This document shows, piece by piece, positions 1-5,846 of a stretch of 6,312 bases of DNA; the stretch's first letter is position 1, and the number at the start of each line of letters is the position of its first letter. This stretch comes from Sva-07 sp964549065 (lineage in GTDB: Bacteria > Actinomycetota > Acidimicrobiia > Acidimicrobiales > Ilumatobacteraceae). The notes beneath the pieces were generated by a model. The model was not told the origin of the DNA. It did not search any database and saw only the letters and a list, made by a program, of their open reading frames with translations. The stretch covers positions 1-6,312 of the forward strand of contig CAZJUC010000194.1 in NCBI GenBank assembly GCA_964549065.1, read 5' to 3'. Made by a program: the position numbers and the translations under genes.

Positions 1-1375
1 ACTCGGGATCGGGCAGCCGCTCGATCGTGTGGCGACCCAGCCGCTCGTCGAGCTGGTCGCTGCACCAGGCTGCCCACTCGGCCCAGGAACGGGTGGCGGC
101 CGGATGCCCGAGTTGTCCGCGCAGGTCGCTGACGAAGGCCCGCAACGAGTCGGCCGATTCCCCCCAGTGCGCGCTGGCGCTCATCGAGCCGAGGCGACGG
201 TCCCAGTCGTCGTCCCGGGCGACTCCGGCGTGACGACTCACCCGTTCCCAGCTCGCGGTGGGCAGGTACTCGCCCTCGGGGTTGCGCAGTGGGAGGTCGG
301 CGAGCATGTCGAAGAGGTTGCGCCGGCGCAGCCCGCGACGATCGACGTCGAGCAGGTCGAGCACCAGTCTGGGTGCGAGCCGTTCGGCGAGCGTGGTGCC
401 GGGCCGTCCGTTCCACGGAATGTCGGCGGCGTCGAGGTGATGCTCGACGAGACGTGCGTACGGGCGCCGAGCCGGCCACAGCACGGCGATCCGCTCGAAC
501 GGCGTGCCCCCACGGGCGGCCTCGACGACGAGACGGGTGGCTTCACGCACCTCGTCGTCGGCGTCGGTGGTCGACACGATCGCCCGTGGTGACGGGCGTC
601 CGTGGTCTGCCCCACCGGCCTCGCCGCCGGCGGTCGGGTCGGGCTCGTGTGTGCTCGCGGCGCCGAGCGCCTGGACGAGCCGAGCGGTATCGGTGTCGGC
701 CGCGTCGTCGCCGGTGAGCTGTCCGACGACACGGACGTCGATCTGCTCGGCGAGTGCCCGCACGAACGCAACCGCCAGCCCGGACAGTTCCTGGGGGAGG
801 TACAGCACGAGGCGGTTCAGGCCGTCGGGGACGCCCCCGGAAAGGTCGCCTCGGACGGCACTGGTCGCCGTGGAGAACAGATCGGCCTCGTCGTACCACT
901 GGTCCGAGAGTGCAGCGGTGATCTGCGAGCTGATGCGAACGGCCTGGCGCCCGCGGAGCGACTCGTCACGGAGCCGCCCGACCGCGCTCGGGTCGGCGAG
1001 GCGCAGCTCGGCGTGCAGTTCGCGCAGTGCCACCACGGTGGACGGATGGCCGGCGACGGCACCGAACGGGCCGGGGTCGTCATCGAGGACCGCGGCGATC
1101 GTGAGGTCGATCACCGGGGTCGACATCGGCGATCGCCCGTCGGCGGCGAGGGCCGGCCCTGCGATCAGCTCGGCGAGGCGGTTGAGGGTGACCAGGTCGA
1201 CGCCGGCGACGCCGCCGCGGCGGCCGAGGGCCCGGCGGGTCATCACCCCACAGGTGTTGGTGGGCACCGCGACCGTGACCGGTGCGAGGCGGTCCGACCC
1301 CTTCGCAGCCGCAATCGTTGCGGCGAGCGCGTCGAGGGCTCGCCGAGGGGCAACGAGAGTGGCAGAGGTGGGCAC
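1..1375 (-). CDS. AddB-like PD-(D/E)XK nuclease family protein, N-terminal part (runs off left edge)
   Basis: This frame is open from a GTG at 1375 to the window edge, about 458 codons with no stop. An in-frame TGA at 1402-1400 lies just upstream, so no longer start is possible. The best recognisable part is residues about 264-395: a strand, VSTTDADDEVREATRLVVEA, then G-x-PFERIAVLWP (about 290-301), IPWNGRPG (319-326) and a W-x-RxSRxAGV segment (376-385). This order matches the inactive-helicase portion of AddB-like proteins, which act with a UvrD-type helicase in double-strand break end resection. The N-terminus (VAVPTNTCGVMTRRALGRRG, then VDLVTLNRLAELIAG) has no GxGKT Walker A loop, so this part is unlikely to hydrolyse ATP. 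The nuclease domain and any iron-sulfur cysteines would lie beyond base 1. A UvrD/RecB-type partner gene would be expected further left. The family call is by recognition only; membership in the helicase-nuclease superfamily is firmer than the exact subfamily. Confidence 0.68.
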   Translation of the reverse strand, partial: MPTSATLVAPRRALDALAATIAAAKGSDRLAPVTVAVPTNTCGVMTRRALGRRGGVAGVDLVTLNRLAELIAGPALAADGRSPMSTPVIDLTIAAVLDDDPGPFGAVAGHPSTVVALRELHAELRLADPSAVGRLRDESLRGRQAVRISSQITAALSDQWYDEADLFSTATSAVRGDLSGGVPDGLNRLVLYLPQELSGLAVAFVRALAEQIDVRVVGQLTGDDAADTDTARLVQALGAASTHEPDPTAGGEAGGADHGRPSPRAIVSTTDADDEVREATRLVVEAARGGTPFERIAVLWPARRPYARLVEHHLDAADIPWNGRPGTTLAERLAPRLVLDLLDVDRRGLRRRNLFDMLADLPLRNPEGEYLPTASWERVSRHAGVARDDDWDRRLGSMSASAHWGESADSLRAFVSDLRGQLGHPAATRSWAEWAAWCSDQLDERLGRHTIERLPDPE

Positions 1376-1424
1376 ACCACCGATCGTAGAGAAGGGGTGT
1401 CACAGTGGCGCCTACCATCGCCGG
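1376..1424. promoter_or_regulatory. Divergent promoter region with two leaderless-type -10 boxes
   Basis: The 49 bases between two divergent start codons carry a TANNNT box for each direction. On the plus strand TACCAT (1413-1418) stands 6 bases before the ATG at 1425. On the minus strand TACGAT (1388-1383) stands 7 bases before the GTG at 1375. Neither start has a Shine-Dalgarno sequence. This spacing would place transcription starts at or next to the start codons. No good -35 box was found for either, so the assignment rests on the -10 box and its position. Confidence 0.5.
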
Positions 1425-1997
1425 ATGCGAGTTCGTCGAGCGACCCCCGATGATCGACCGGCGCTGTGCGTCACCGCCATGCGGGCATTCGTCGACGACC
1501 CGGTGATGCGCTGGCTGTATCCGGAGGACGAGGTGTTCCTGGCCCCGGGCGGCGAGGTGTTGCGACCGGCGATGACCGGCTGGATCGGCCTCGGCGAGGT
1601 CTGGTGCACCGACGATGGCGCTGGTGTCGCCGTCTGGATCCCGCCGGGTCGGCCCGAGATCGACGTCGACGTCGACCCGCCGGCTCCGGAACCGCCGCCC
1701 GAGCGAGTGGAGCGGTTCGCGATCCTCGGGCCGCTGATGGCCGAGCACATGCCACCCGAGCCGCACTGGTACCTGCAGTTGCTGGCGACGCATCCCGACT
1801 GGCAGCGCCGCGGGATCGGCGCAGCGCTGATGGGCGCGATGTTCGAGCGGGCCGACGCCGAGGGGCTGGCGTGCTATCTCGAGACCGAGACCGTCGAGAA
1901 CGTCGCCTACTACCGCCGCCACGGTTTCGACGTGCGCTCCGAGTGGGACGTTCCCACCGGGCCGCACATGTGGGGCATGTACCGCCCGACGCGGTGA
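1425..1997 (+). CDS. GNAT-family N-acetyltransferase
   Basis: This 190-residue protein has the GNAT fold signature, so it should transfer an acyl group from acetyl-CoA to an amine; the substrate cannot be told from sequence. It begins MRVRRATPDDRPAL, a typical first strand and helix of the family. The acetyl-CoA pyrophosphate-binding motif A is clear at HPDWQRRGIGAALM (residues 123-136), with the Q-x-x-G-x-G/A pattern. It is followed by YLETETVENVAYYRRHGF (151-168), the usual strand 5, the tyrosine often used as general acid (Y162 or Y163) and the GF turn. A proline- and acid-rich linker lies at about 77-95 before strand 4. The frame is open far upstream, but the family N-terminus begins at this ATG, and the upstream extension would overlap the divergent gene. 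It is probably monocistronic and ends facing rpe. Confidence 0.88.
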   Translation: MRVRRATPDDRPALCVTAMRAFVDDPVMRWLYPEDEVFLAPGGEVLRPAMTGWIGLGEVWCTDDGAGVAVWIPPGRPEIDVDVDPPAPEPPPERVERFAILGPLMAEHMPPEPHWYLQLLATHPDWQRRGIGAALMGAMFERADAEGLACYLETETVENVAYYRRHGFDVRSEWDVPTGPHMWGMYRPTR

Positions 1998-1998
1998 T

Positions 1999-2061
1999 CC
2001 GACCGCGACGAGTTCGCGCGCCGACGGGTGTGACGCGAGCTCATCGCACGCCCGCGGTCGG
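1999..2061. terminator. Long inverted repeat between convergent genes, possible bidirectional terminator
   Basis: The outer arms CCGACCGCG (1999-2007) and CGCGGTCGG (2053-2061) are exact reverse complements. An inner pair, CGACGAGTTCGCG (2006-2018) and CGCGAGCTCATCG (2034-2046), pairs at 11 of 13 positions plus one G-U and one mismatch; it shares two bases with the outer arm. The element fills almost the whole gap between the GNAT stop codon and the rpe stop codon, where a shared terminator is expected. There is no T-tract on either side, so it is not a classical intrinsic terminator. It may instead work with Rho or as a 3'-end stabiliser. Confidence 0.5.
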
Positions 2062-2068
2062 CGGCTGC

Positions 2069-2755
2069 TCAGGCCGAGCGGGCGGCCTCGGCGCGGGCGC
2101 GGAGGTCGCTGACCGCGTGTTCGAGACCCTCGGGGTCCTTGTACAGGGCGCTCCCCGCGACCAGCACGTTGGCGCCGGCCGACGCTGCGCCTGCGATCGT
2201 CGAGGGGCCGATGCCGCCGTCGACCTCGAGCTCGACCGCGTCGGTGAGCCCGGCACGATCGATCATCGCCCGCACCTCGGCGATCTTGGGTTCCATCGAG
2301 GCGAGGTACGCCTGGCCGCCGAAGCCCGGGTTGACGGTCATCACGAGCACGAGATCGACGAGGTCGAGCACGTGGGCGACGGCGGACGGCGGTGTCGCCG
2401 GGTTGAGAGCGACGGCGGCGCCGGCACCGAGCTCGCGGATGTTGCCGAGCGTCCGGTGCAGGTGTGTGCACGCCTCGGCGTGCACGATCAGGCGCGAGCA
2501 CCCGGCCTCGACGTACTGCTCGGCCATCACGTCGGGTGTGTGGACCATCAGGTGGGCCTCGAACGGCAGTGTCGTGTGTGAACGCGCCGCCGCGATCACG
2601 TCGGGTCCGAACGTGAGGTTCGGGACGAACTGGCCGTCCATCACGTCCCACTGGATGAGGTCGACGCCGGCCCCTTCGAGCGCAGCGACCTCCTCGCCGA
2701 GCTTCGAGAAGTCGGCTGGCAACACGGACGGAACGATCTGGATCGGACGGCTCAT
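2069..2755 (-). CDS. rpe: Ribulose-phosphate 3-epimerase
   Basis: This 228-residue protein interconverts ribulose 5-phosphate and xylulose 5-phosphate in the cytosol, linking the oxidative and non-oxidative pentose phosphate pathway. It is full length for the family and has the expected TIM-barrel landmarks in order: PSVLPADF (9-16), WDVMDGQFVPNLTFGPD (36-52), EAHLMV (66-71), MTVNPGFGGQ (139-148), EVDGGI (177-182) and VAGSALY (199-205). The catalytic aspartates are D37 and D179, and the second metal histidine is H68. The usual first metal histidine, two residues before D37, is Gln35 here. The ATG start gives the family's normal N-terminus. No Shine-Dalgarno is visible; TAGGTT (2770-2765) lies 9 bases upstream and could be a -10 box. 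The small gene just upstream on the same strand could be cotranscribed across a 57-base gap. Confidence 0.96.
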   Translation of the reverse strand: MSRPIQIVPSVLPADFSKLGEEVAALEGAGVDLIQWDVMDGQFVPNLTFGPDVIAAARSHTTLPFEAHLMVHTPDVMAEQYVEAGCSRLIVHAEACTHLHRTLGNIRELGAGAAVALNPATPPSAVAHVLDLVDLVLVMTVNPGFGGQAYLASMEPKIAEVRAMIDRAGLTDAVELEVDGGIGPSTIAGAASAGANVLVAGSALYKDPEGLEHAVSDLRARAEAARSA

Positions 2756-2812
2756 CGGGGGCTGAACCTAGTCTCGCGCAGGAGTGGGAGGCAGGCACTC
2801 ACGCGGACGTGA

Positions 2813-3013
2813 TCAGTCGTCCTCGCCGGCATGCTCCCAGGCCTCGTCGTCCTCGACCCAGTCGTCGTTGCGCTCCTCGGAGATCGACTTCCAGTTCTCG
2901 GCGTCGTGACGTGTCGCGTACGGGCCGAGTACGTGATCGAACGAACCGCGCTCGGACGCATGCACGGCGATCTTGCGGTTGAGGTCCCAGTACCACTCGT
3001 TGTCGCTGCTCAC
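2813..3013 (-). CDS. Small acidic, tryptophan-rich conserved-type protein
   Basis: This is a 66-residue protein if it starts at the GTG at 3013. It opens with NEWYWDLNRKIAVH (5-18), has a central HVLGPYATRHDAENW stretch (27-41), and ends in a strongly acidic tail rich in Asp, Glu and Trp. The GPY-x-T/S-x-x-x-A-E-x-W pattern resembles small uncharacterised actinobacterial proteins and, loosely, the GPF/Y turn of SPOR-like modules; I know no function. An in-frame ATG at 3043 would add ten residues (MHGRVRDTGD), but these look less conserved. The GTG is preferred because a weak GACACT -10-like box sits 6 bases before it, the spacing seen for other genes here; GGAG also precedes it but only two bases away. 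It has no signal peptide, membrane segment or cysteine, so it is probably cytosolic. It lies upstream of rpe on the same strand and diverges from the methyltransferase gene. Confidence 0.75.
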   Translation of the reverse strand: MSSDNEWYWDLNRKIAVHASERGSFDHVLGPYATRHDAENWKSISEERNDDWVEDDEAWEHAGEDD

Positions 3014-3059
3014 ATCTCCAGTGTCGCGCACCCGGCCATGCATGACACAGCCATCGCCG

Positions 3060-3065
3060 TACGCT
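3060..3065 (+). promoter_or_regulatory. -10-like box TACGCT for the RNA methyltransferase gene
   Basis: TACGCT fits the TANNNT -10 pattern and ends 7 bases before the ATG at 3073, so transcription could begin at the start codon itself. There is no Shine-Dalgarno between it and the ATG, which favours a leaderless mRNA. No matching -35 box was found at 16-18 bases upstream. Confidence 0.5.
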
Positions 3066-3072
3066 GGCGCGC

Positions 3073-4278
3073 ATGCAACTCACCCCTGATCGTCTCGTCG
3101 CGGGCGGCGACGCCATGGCCCGTGACGCCGATGGTCGCGTGGTGTTCATCGAAGGTGCGCTGCCCGGTGAGGTGGTCGAGGTCGAGATCGAGACCTCGAA
3201 GAAGGACTTCGCCCGCGGGAGTCTCGTCGCGGTCGTCGAGCCGTCTCCGCTGCGCGACACCCCGTCGTGCTCGCACCGCCGCAACGGCTGTGGCGGATGT
3301 GACTGGATGCACCTGCAACCCGAGGCGCAACTCGACGCAAAGGTGGAGATCGTGCGCGAGTCGCTGCGGCGTGTCGGACGACTCGACCCCGCCGTGGTCG
3401 ACGGTCTCGTGCAGCGTGGCGGCGCCGTCAGCCAGTTCGGGTACCGCACCACGATCCGCGTCGTCGGAGGGCCGAACGGGGCCGTCGGATACCGGGCACA
3501 GGGTTCGAACGAGGTCGTCGAGGTCACCAGTTGTCCGATCGCCGAGTCGAAGCTGTCTCGGCTGCTGTCGGTGATCGAGGCCGACGAAGGTGCCGAACTG
3601 ACACTACGAACCTCGGTCGACACCCGGTCGATCACGGCGATCTGGGACAAGCAGTACCGCAAGAGCATCCGTGGTGTGCCCTCGAAGGTGCACATCGGCG
3701 AGCGGGCCTGGCTGACCGAACGGGTCGCCGGCCACGAGCTGCGCGTCTCGGCAGGCTCGTTCTTCCAGTCCGGCGCGCAGGCTGCCGAACTGCTGGTCGC
3801 CGCGGTGCGGGCGGCAGCTCCCGAGTTGGCCACAGCGCGCCACTGCGTCGACGCGTACGGCGGCGTCGGGCTGTTCGCCGTCGCCGCGATGGATGACGTC
3901 GAGCAGGTCACGGTGATCGAGTCGTCGAAGTCGGCCTGTCTCGACGCCGAGCACAACCTCGCAGGCCGTACTGCCAGCGTCGTGCGATCAGACGTGTCCG
4001 GATGGACCGCACCAGCCAGCGACGGCCCGACCCCGCCGGTCGATGTGATCGTGGCCGACCCCGCGCGTCCGGGTCTCGGCAAGCCGGGCGTTGCCGCATT
4101 GGCCGCTGCCGGCGCGCCGATCCTGGTCCTGGTGAGCTGCGACCCGGTCTCGCTGGCACGTGACGTTTCGCTGCTGGGCCCCGCCGGGTACGAACCCGAG
4201 CAGATCGTCGTGCTCGATCTGTACCCCAACACCCATCACGTCGAGACCGTGACCAGGTTCGTTTTGCGCCCCTCGTGA
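3073..4278 (+). CDS. TRAM-domain RNA uridine-C5 methyltransferase (RlmD/TrmA family)
   Basis: This 401-residue SAM-dependent enzyme should make 5-methyluridine in rRNA or tRNA. Residues 1-56 form a TRAM-type RNA-binding barrel (LPGEVVEVEI at 30-39). Four cysteines placed as the family's [4Fe-4S] ligands follow: C66, C73, C76 (in NGCGGCDW) and C154 (TSCPI). The methyltransferase domain shows FFQSG (230-234), the SAM loop DAYGGVGLFAV (260-270), DPARPGL (329-335), the catalytic nucleophile C356 in VSCDP, and the proposed base E391 in HHVETVTR. Length, order and all key residues are intact, so it is probably active. Whether the target is 23S rRNA U1939, U747 or tRNA U54 cannot be decided; TrmA proper lacks the iron-sulfur cysteines, so RlmD/RlmCD-like is more likely. 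It is divergent from the small gene at 2813-3013 and followed at 35-53 bases by the sigma factor gene. Confidence 0.92.
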   Translation: MQLTPDRLVAGGDAMARDADGRVVFIEGALPGEVVEVEIETSKKDFARGSLVAVVEPSPLRDTPSCSHRRNGCGGCDWMHLQPEAQLDAKVEIVRESLRRVGRLDPAVVDGLVQRGGAVSQFGYRTTIRVVGGPNGAVGYRAQGSNEVVEVTSCPIAESKLSRLLSVIEADEGAELTLRTSVDTRSITAIWDKQYRKSIRGVPSKVHIGERAWLTERVAGHELRVSAGSFFQSGAQAAELLVAAVRAAAPELATARHCVDAYGGVGLFAVAAMDDVEQVTVIESSKSACLDAEHNLAGRTASVVRSDVSGWTAPASDGPTPPVDVIVADPARPGLGKPGVAALAAAGAPILVLVSCDPVSLARDVSLLGPAGYEPEQIVVLDLYPNTHHVETVTRFVLRPS

Positions 4279-4280
4279 AA

Positions 4281-4286
4281 TAATCT
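4281..4286 (+). promoter_or_regulatory. Possible housekeeping -10 box TAATCT before the sigma factor gene
   Basis: TAATCT lies three bases after the methyltransferase stop codon. A weak -35 candidate, TTCGTT (4258-4263), sits 17 bases upstream inside that gene. A transcript starting around 4293 would include the AGGAGG at 4303-4308. This would give a short-leader mRNA for the sigma/anti-sigma pair, unlike the leaderless pattern elsewhere in the window. Confidence 0.35.
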
Positions 4287-4296
4287 GTTCCTCACG

Positions 4297-4324
4297 TCAT
4301 CCAGGAGGACGCCCTGCAACGAAC
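4297..4324 (+). promoter_or_regulatory. Possible SigK-type ECF promoter (autoregulation candidate)
   Basis: TCATCC (4297-4302), a 16-base spacer, then ACGAAC (4319-4324) resembles the mycobacterial SigK promoter, which I recall as about CCATCC-N16/17-CCGAAT; nine of twelve positions agree. The -10 part ends 7 bases before the GTG at 4332, so transcription from it would start at that GTG. Position directly before a SigK-like gene makes autoregulation plausible, but short motifs arise by chance and this organism's own consensus is unknown. Confidence 0.3.
4303..4308 (+). promoter_or_regulatory. Strong Shine-Dalgarno AGGAGG, five bases before an in-frame CTG
   Basis: This is the only perfect AGGAGG placed before a gene in this window. 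It is 5 bases from an in-frame CTG (4314) and 23 bases from the GTG at 4332, too far to serve the latter. It therefore bears on the choice of start for the sigma factor. Confidence 0.5.
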
Positions 4325-4331
4325 AGACGAT

Positions 4332-4910
4332 GTGAAGCGCGAGTACACCGAGGCATCCGATGCGACACTGGTCGTGTCGATCGGGCGGTACCAGCAGGCT
4401 GCGCTCGCCGAGGCCTACCGTCGGCACGCCGGTGCGTCGTTCGGGCTCGCCAAGCGCCTGCTCAACGACCACGCTCGTGCCGAAGAGGTCGTGCAGGAGG
4501 TCTTCGTCCGTCTCTGGAACGAACCGAATCGCTACGACCCCGACCGTGGAACGCTGCGCAGCTTCCTACTCGCCCACACCCACGGACGCTCGGTCGACAT
4601 GATCCGCTCCGACGTCTCACGGCGCACCCGTGAGGAACGGGAAGCTCGCGAGCAGGCCGACGGCGGATACGACGTGGCGCACGAGGTGTGGGATCTGGCG
4701 CTCGCCGGACACGTGCGAGAGGCCATGGAAACCTTGCAGCAGGGCGAGCGCGATGCGATCGAACTCGCGTACTTTGGCGGTTTGACGTACAAGGAGGTCG
4801 CCGAGCGACTGGGCGAACCCGAGGGCACGGTGAAGAGTCGGATCCGGTCCGGTCTGAAGCGTCTCCGCGGAGAACTCGTCCACGCCGGTGTGACGGTTGG
4901 GGTCGACTGA
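4332..4910 (+). CDS. ECF RNA polymerase sigma factor, SigK-like
   Basis: This 192-residue protein is a group 4 (ECF) sigma factor that redirects RNA polymerase to a small regulon. Region 2 covers about residues 27-95: AYRRHAGASFGLAKRLLNDH, then AEEVVQEVFVRLWNEPNRYDPDRGTL with the core-binding and -10 recognition helices, ending near SVDMIRSDVSRR. Region 4 covers about 128-181, with a helix-turn-helix at LTYKEVAERLGEPEGTVKSRIRSGLKRLR for the -35 element. The gene sits one base before an RskA-like anti-sigma gene, the arrangement seen for SigK/RskA in mycobacteria. The annotated start is the GTG at 4332. An in-frame CTG at 4314 with a perfect Shine-Dalgarno would add six residues (LQRTDD, read as Met at position 1). 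The frame is closed by TAA at 4281-4283, and no ATG or TTG lies between. Family call is secure; the SigK assignment rests on the partner and overall resemblance. Confidence 0.93.
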   Translation: MKREYTEASDATLVVSIGRYQQAALAEAYRRHAGASFGLAKRLLNDHARAEEVVQEVFVRLWNEPNRYDPDRGTLRSFLLAHTHGRSVDMIRSDVSRRTREEREAREQADGGYDVAHEVWDLALAGHVREAMETLQQGERDAIELAYFGGLTYKEVAERLGEPEGTVKSRIRSGLKRLRGELVHAGVTVGVD

Positions 4911-4911
4911 G

Positions 4912-5685
4912 ATGGCCGATGGGATGGGTGGAACGATGGGCGACCAGACCGGAGCTTCCGGCGACGCGTACGAGCTCGACGAGCTGTTGGGCGCATACGC
5001 GCTCGACGCCGTGGACATCGACGAGCGTCACCGGGTCGACGACTACCTCGCGGTGAACCCGCGTGCGTCAGCCGAAGTGCAGGCGCACCGTGAGGTCGCC
5101 ACCATGCTCGCCTTCACGGGAATGGACGCACCCGACGACCTCTGGGGGCGCATCTCCGACGAGATCGGCGAGCAAGCGCCGCCGCCAGGGCCCGAGTTGG
5201 CCAAGGTGATGTCGTTCGACGATCATCCCAGGCGTCGTGCGATCAGCCGTATCGCGCCGTGGGCGGTGTCGGTCGCTGCGGCCGCGGTGGTCGCCTTCGT
5301 CGCGGTGGGGTTGGCCGACCGTGCCGACGCTCCGAACGAGCCGTTGGCCAATGCCGTCGAGGTCGCGCAGGCCGACCGTGACTCGCTCACCACCACGTTG
5401 GTGGCGGAGGGATCCGACGCTTCGGCCGAGGCGATCATCGACCAGGACGGCCACGGCTACGTGCTCGCCCGCGACCTGCCGACGCTGCCCGAGGGCCAGA
5501 CCTACCAGCTCTGGGGGGTCGTCGAGGGTGGAGATGTCATCTCCCTCGGCATCTTCGGGCCGAATCCGGAGATCGAGACCTTCACCATGGAGGGACAGGT
5601 CGATGCCTTGGCGATCACGATCGAGCAGCATCCCGGTGTGATCAGCAACGGTAATCCCGACGGTGCTTTCGTCGGCACGTTCTGA
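4912..5685 (+). CDS. RskA-like anti-sigma factor, single-pass membrane protein
   Basis: This 257-residue protein should bind the adjacent ECF sigma factor and hold it inactive at the membrane. The cytosolic N-terminus has the anti-sigma layout: YELDELLGAYALDAVD (20-35), a VDDYLAVNPRASAEVQAHREV helix (42-62) and DLWGRISDEI (76-85). It has no cysteines and so no HxxxCxxC zinc finger, as in mycobacterial RskA. One membrane segment lies at about 114-135 (IAPWAVSVAAAAVVAFVAVGLA) with basic residues before it. The outer part is an RskA C-terminal domain: YVLARDLPTLPEGQTYQLWG (183-202), SLGIFG (211-216) and ALAITIEQ (232-239). Release probably needs stepwise proteolysis, as in the family. The ATG at 4912 follows the sigma stop by one base, suggesting translational coupling. 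In-frame ATGs at 4924 and 4936 are alternatives; the last has GGTGGA just upstream. What signal it senses is not visible. Confidence 0.9.
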   Translation: MADGMGGTMGDQTGASGDAYELDELLGAYALDAVDIDERHRVDDYLAVNPRASAEVQAHREVATMLAFTGMDAPDDLWGRISDEIGEQAPPPGPELAKVMSFDDHPRRRAISRIAPWAVSVAAAAVVAFVAVGLADRADAPNEPLANAVEVAQADRDSLTTTLVAEGSDASAEAIIDQDGHGYVLARDLPTLPEGQTYQLWGVVEGGDVISLGIFGPNPEIETFTMEGQVDALAITIEQHPGVISNGNPDGAFVGTF

Positions 5686-5724
5686 CCCGGAGTGCGACCC
5701 GGCGCACGCGTGACGTCGCCCGCT

Positions 5725-5770
5725 CGGCGATGAGCCGAACCCCAGGATCTGGGGCTGTCGCTCATCGCCG
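5725..5770 (+). terminator. Hairpin 1 after the anti-sigma gene
   Basis: CGGCGATGAGC (5725-5735) pairs perfectly with GCTCATCGCCG (5760-5770), 11 base pairs. Inside, CCCCAG (5740-5745) pairs with CTGGGG (5749-5754) over a three-base loop. A small unpaired internal loop joins the stems. It lies 40 bases after the stop codon, a natural terminator position, but no T-tract follows. Confidence 0.5.
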
Positions 5771-5787
5771 TGGAGGGCGCCCGCTCG

Positions 5788-5829
5788 GCGATGAGCCGAA
5801 CCCCTGCATGTTGGGGGTTCGCTCATCGC
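5788..5829 (+). terminator. Hairpin 2 before psuG
   Basis: GCGATGAGC (5788-5796) pairs with GCTCATCGC (5821-5829), and GAACCCC (5798-5804) pairs with GGGGTTC (5814-5820). The result is a 16-base-pair stem with a single bulged C (5797) and a nine-base loop. It ends 29 bases before the psuG start, upstream of its probable -10 box, so it would insulate psuG from read-through. No T-tract follows. Confidence 0.5.
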
Positions 5830-5846
5830 TCTGAAGGGGTCGGACG

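Larger units (their letters stand above)
5717..5830. repeat. Tandem 27-base direct repeat, each copy starting a long hairpin
   Basis: An identical 27-base sequence occurs at 5717-5743 and 5778-5804, 61 bases apart. Each copy carries GGCGATGAGC, which pairs with a downstream GCTCATCGC(C) arm, giving two adjacent hairpins. The sequences that close the two hairpins differ, but both stay paired. The copies fill the gap between the anti-sigma gene and psuG. They could be tandem terminators or a REP-like intergenic palindromic element. Only two units are present and the spacers differ from CRISPR layout. Confidence 0.85.

Noticed and set aside
504..1424. Upstream extension of the GNAT frame with an earlier start
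   Set aside because: The extension is Ser/Arg/Ala-rich without family similarity and lies antisense to the AddB-like gene; the family N-terminus starts at 1425.
1080..2798. Very long minus-strand open frame (572 codons) across the GNAT gene and rpe
   Set aside because: Its translation is low-complexity Arg/Pro/Gly-rich, and it overlaps two clear genes in other frames; it is a high-GC shadow frame.
2782..2800. GAGTG...CACTC inverted repeat between the small gene and rpe as a terminator
   Set aside because: The stem is only five base pairs with a nine-base loop and no T-tract, too weak to support.
3014..3043. ATG at 3043 as start of the small gene
   Set aside because: The added residues look unrelated to the compact core, and no -10 box or Shine-Dalgarno is well placed; the GTG at 3013 is preferred, though not proven.
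2799..4232. 477-codon minus-strand frame opposite the methyltransferase
   Set aside because: The plus strand carries all RlmD/TrmA motifs; the opposite frame has no recognisable domain and a Ser/Thr/Arg-biased composition.
5717..5804. Two 27-base repeats as a minimal CRISPR array
   Set aside because: There are only two units, the spacer is itself part of a hairpin complementary to the repeat, and no cas genes are present; a palindromic intergenic repeat fits better.
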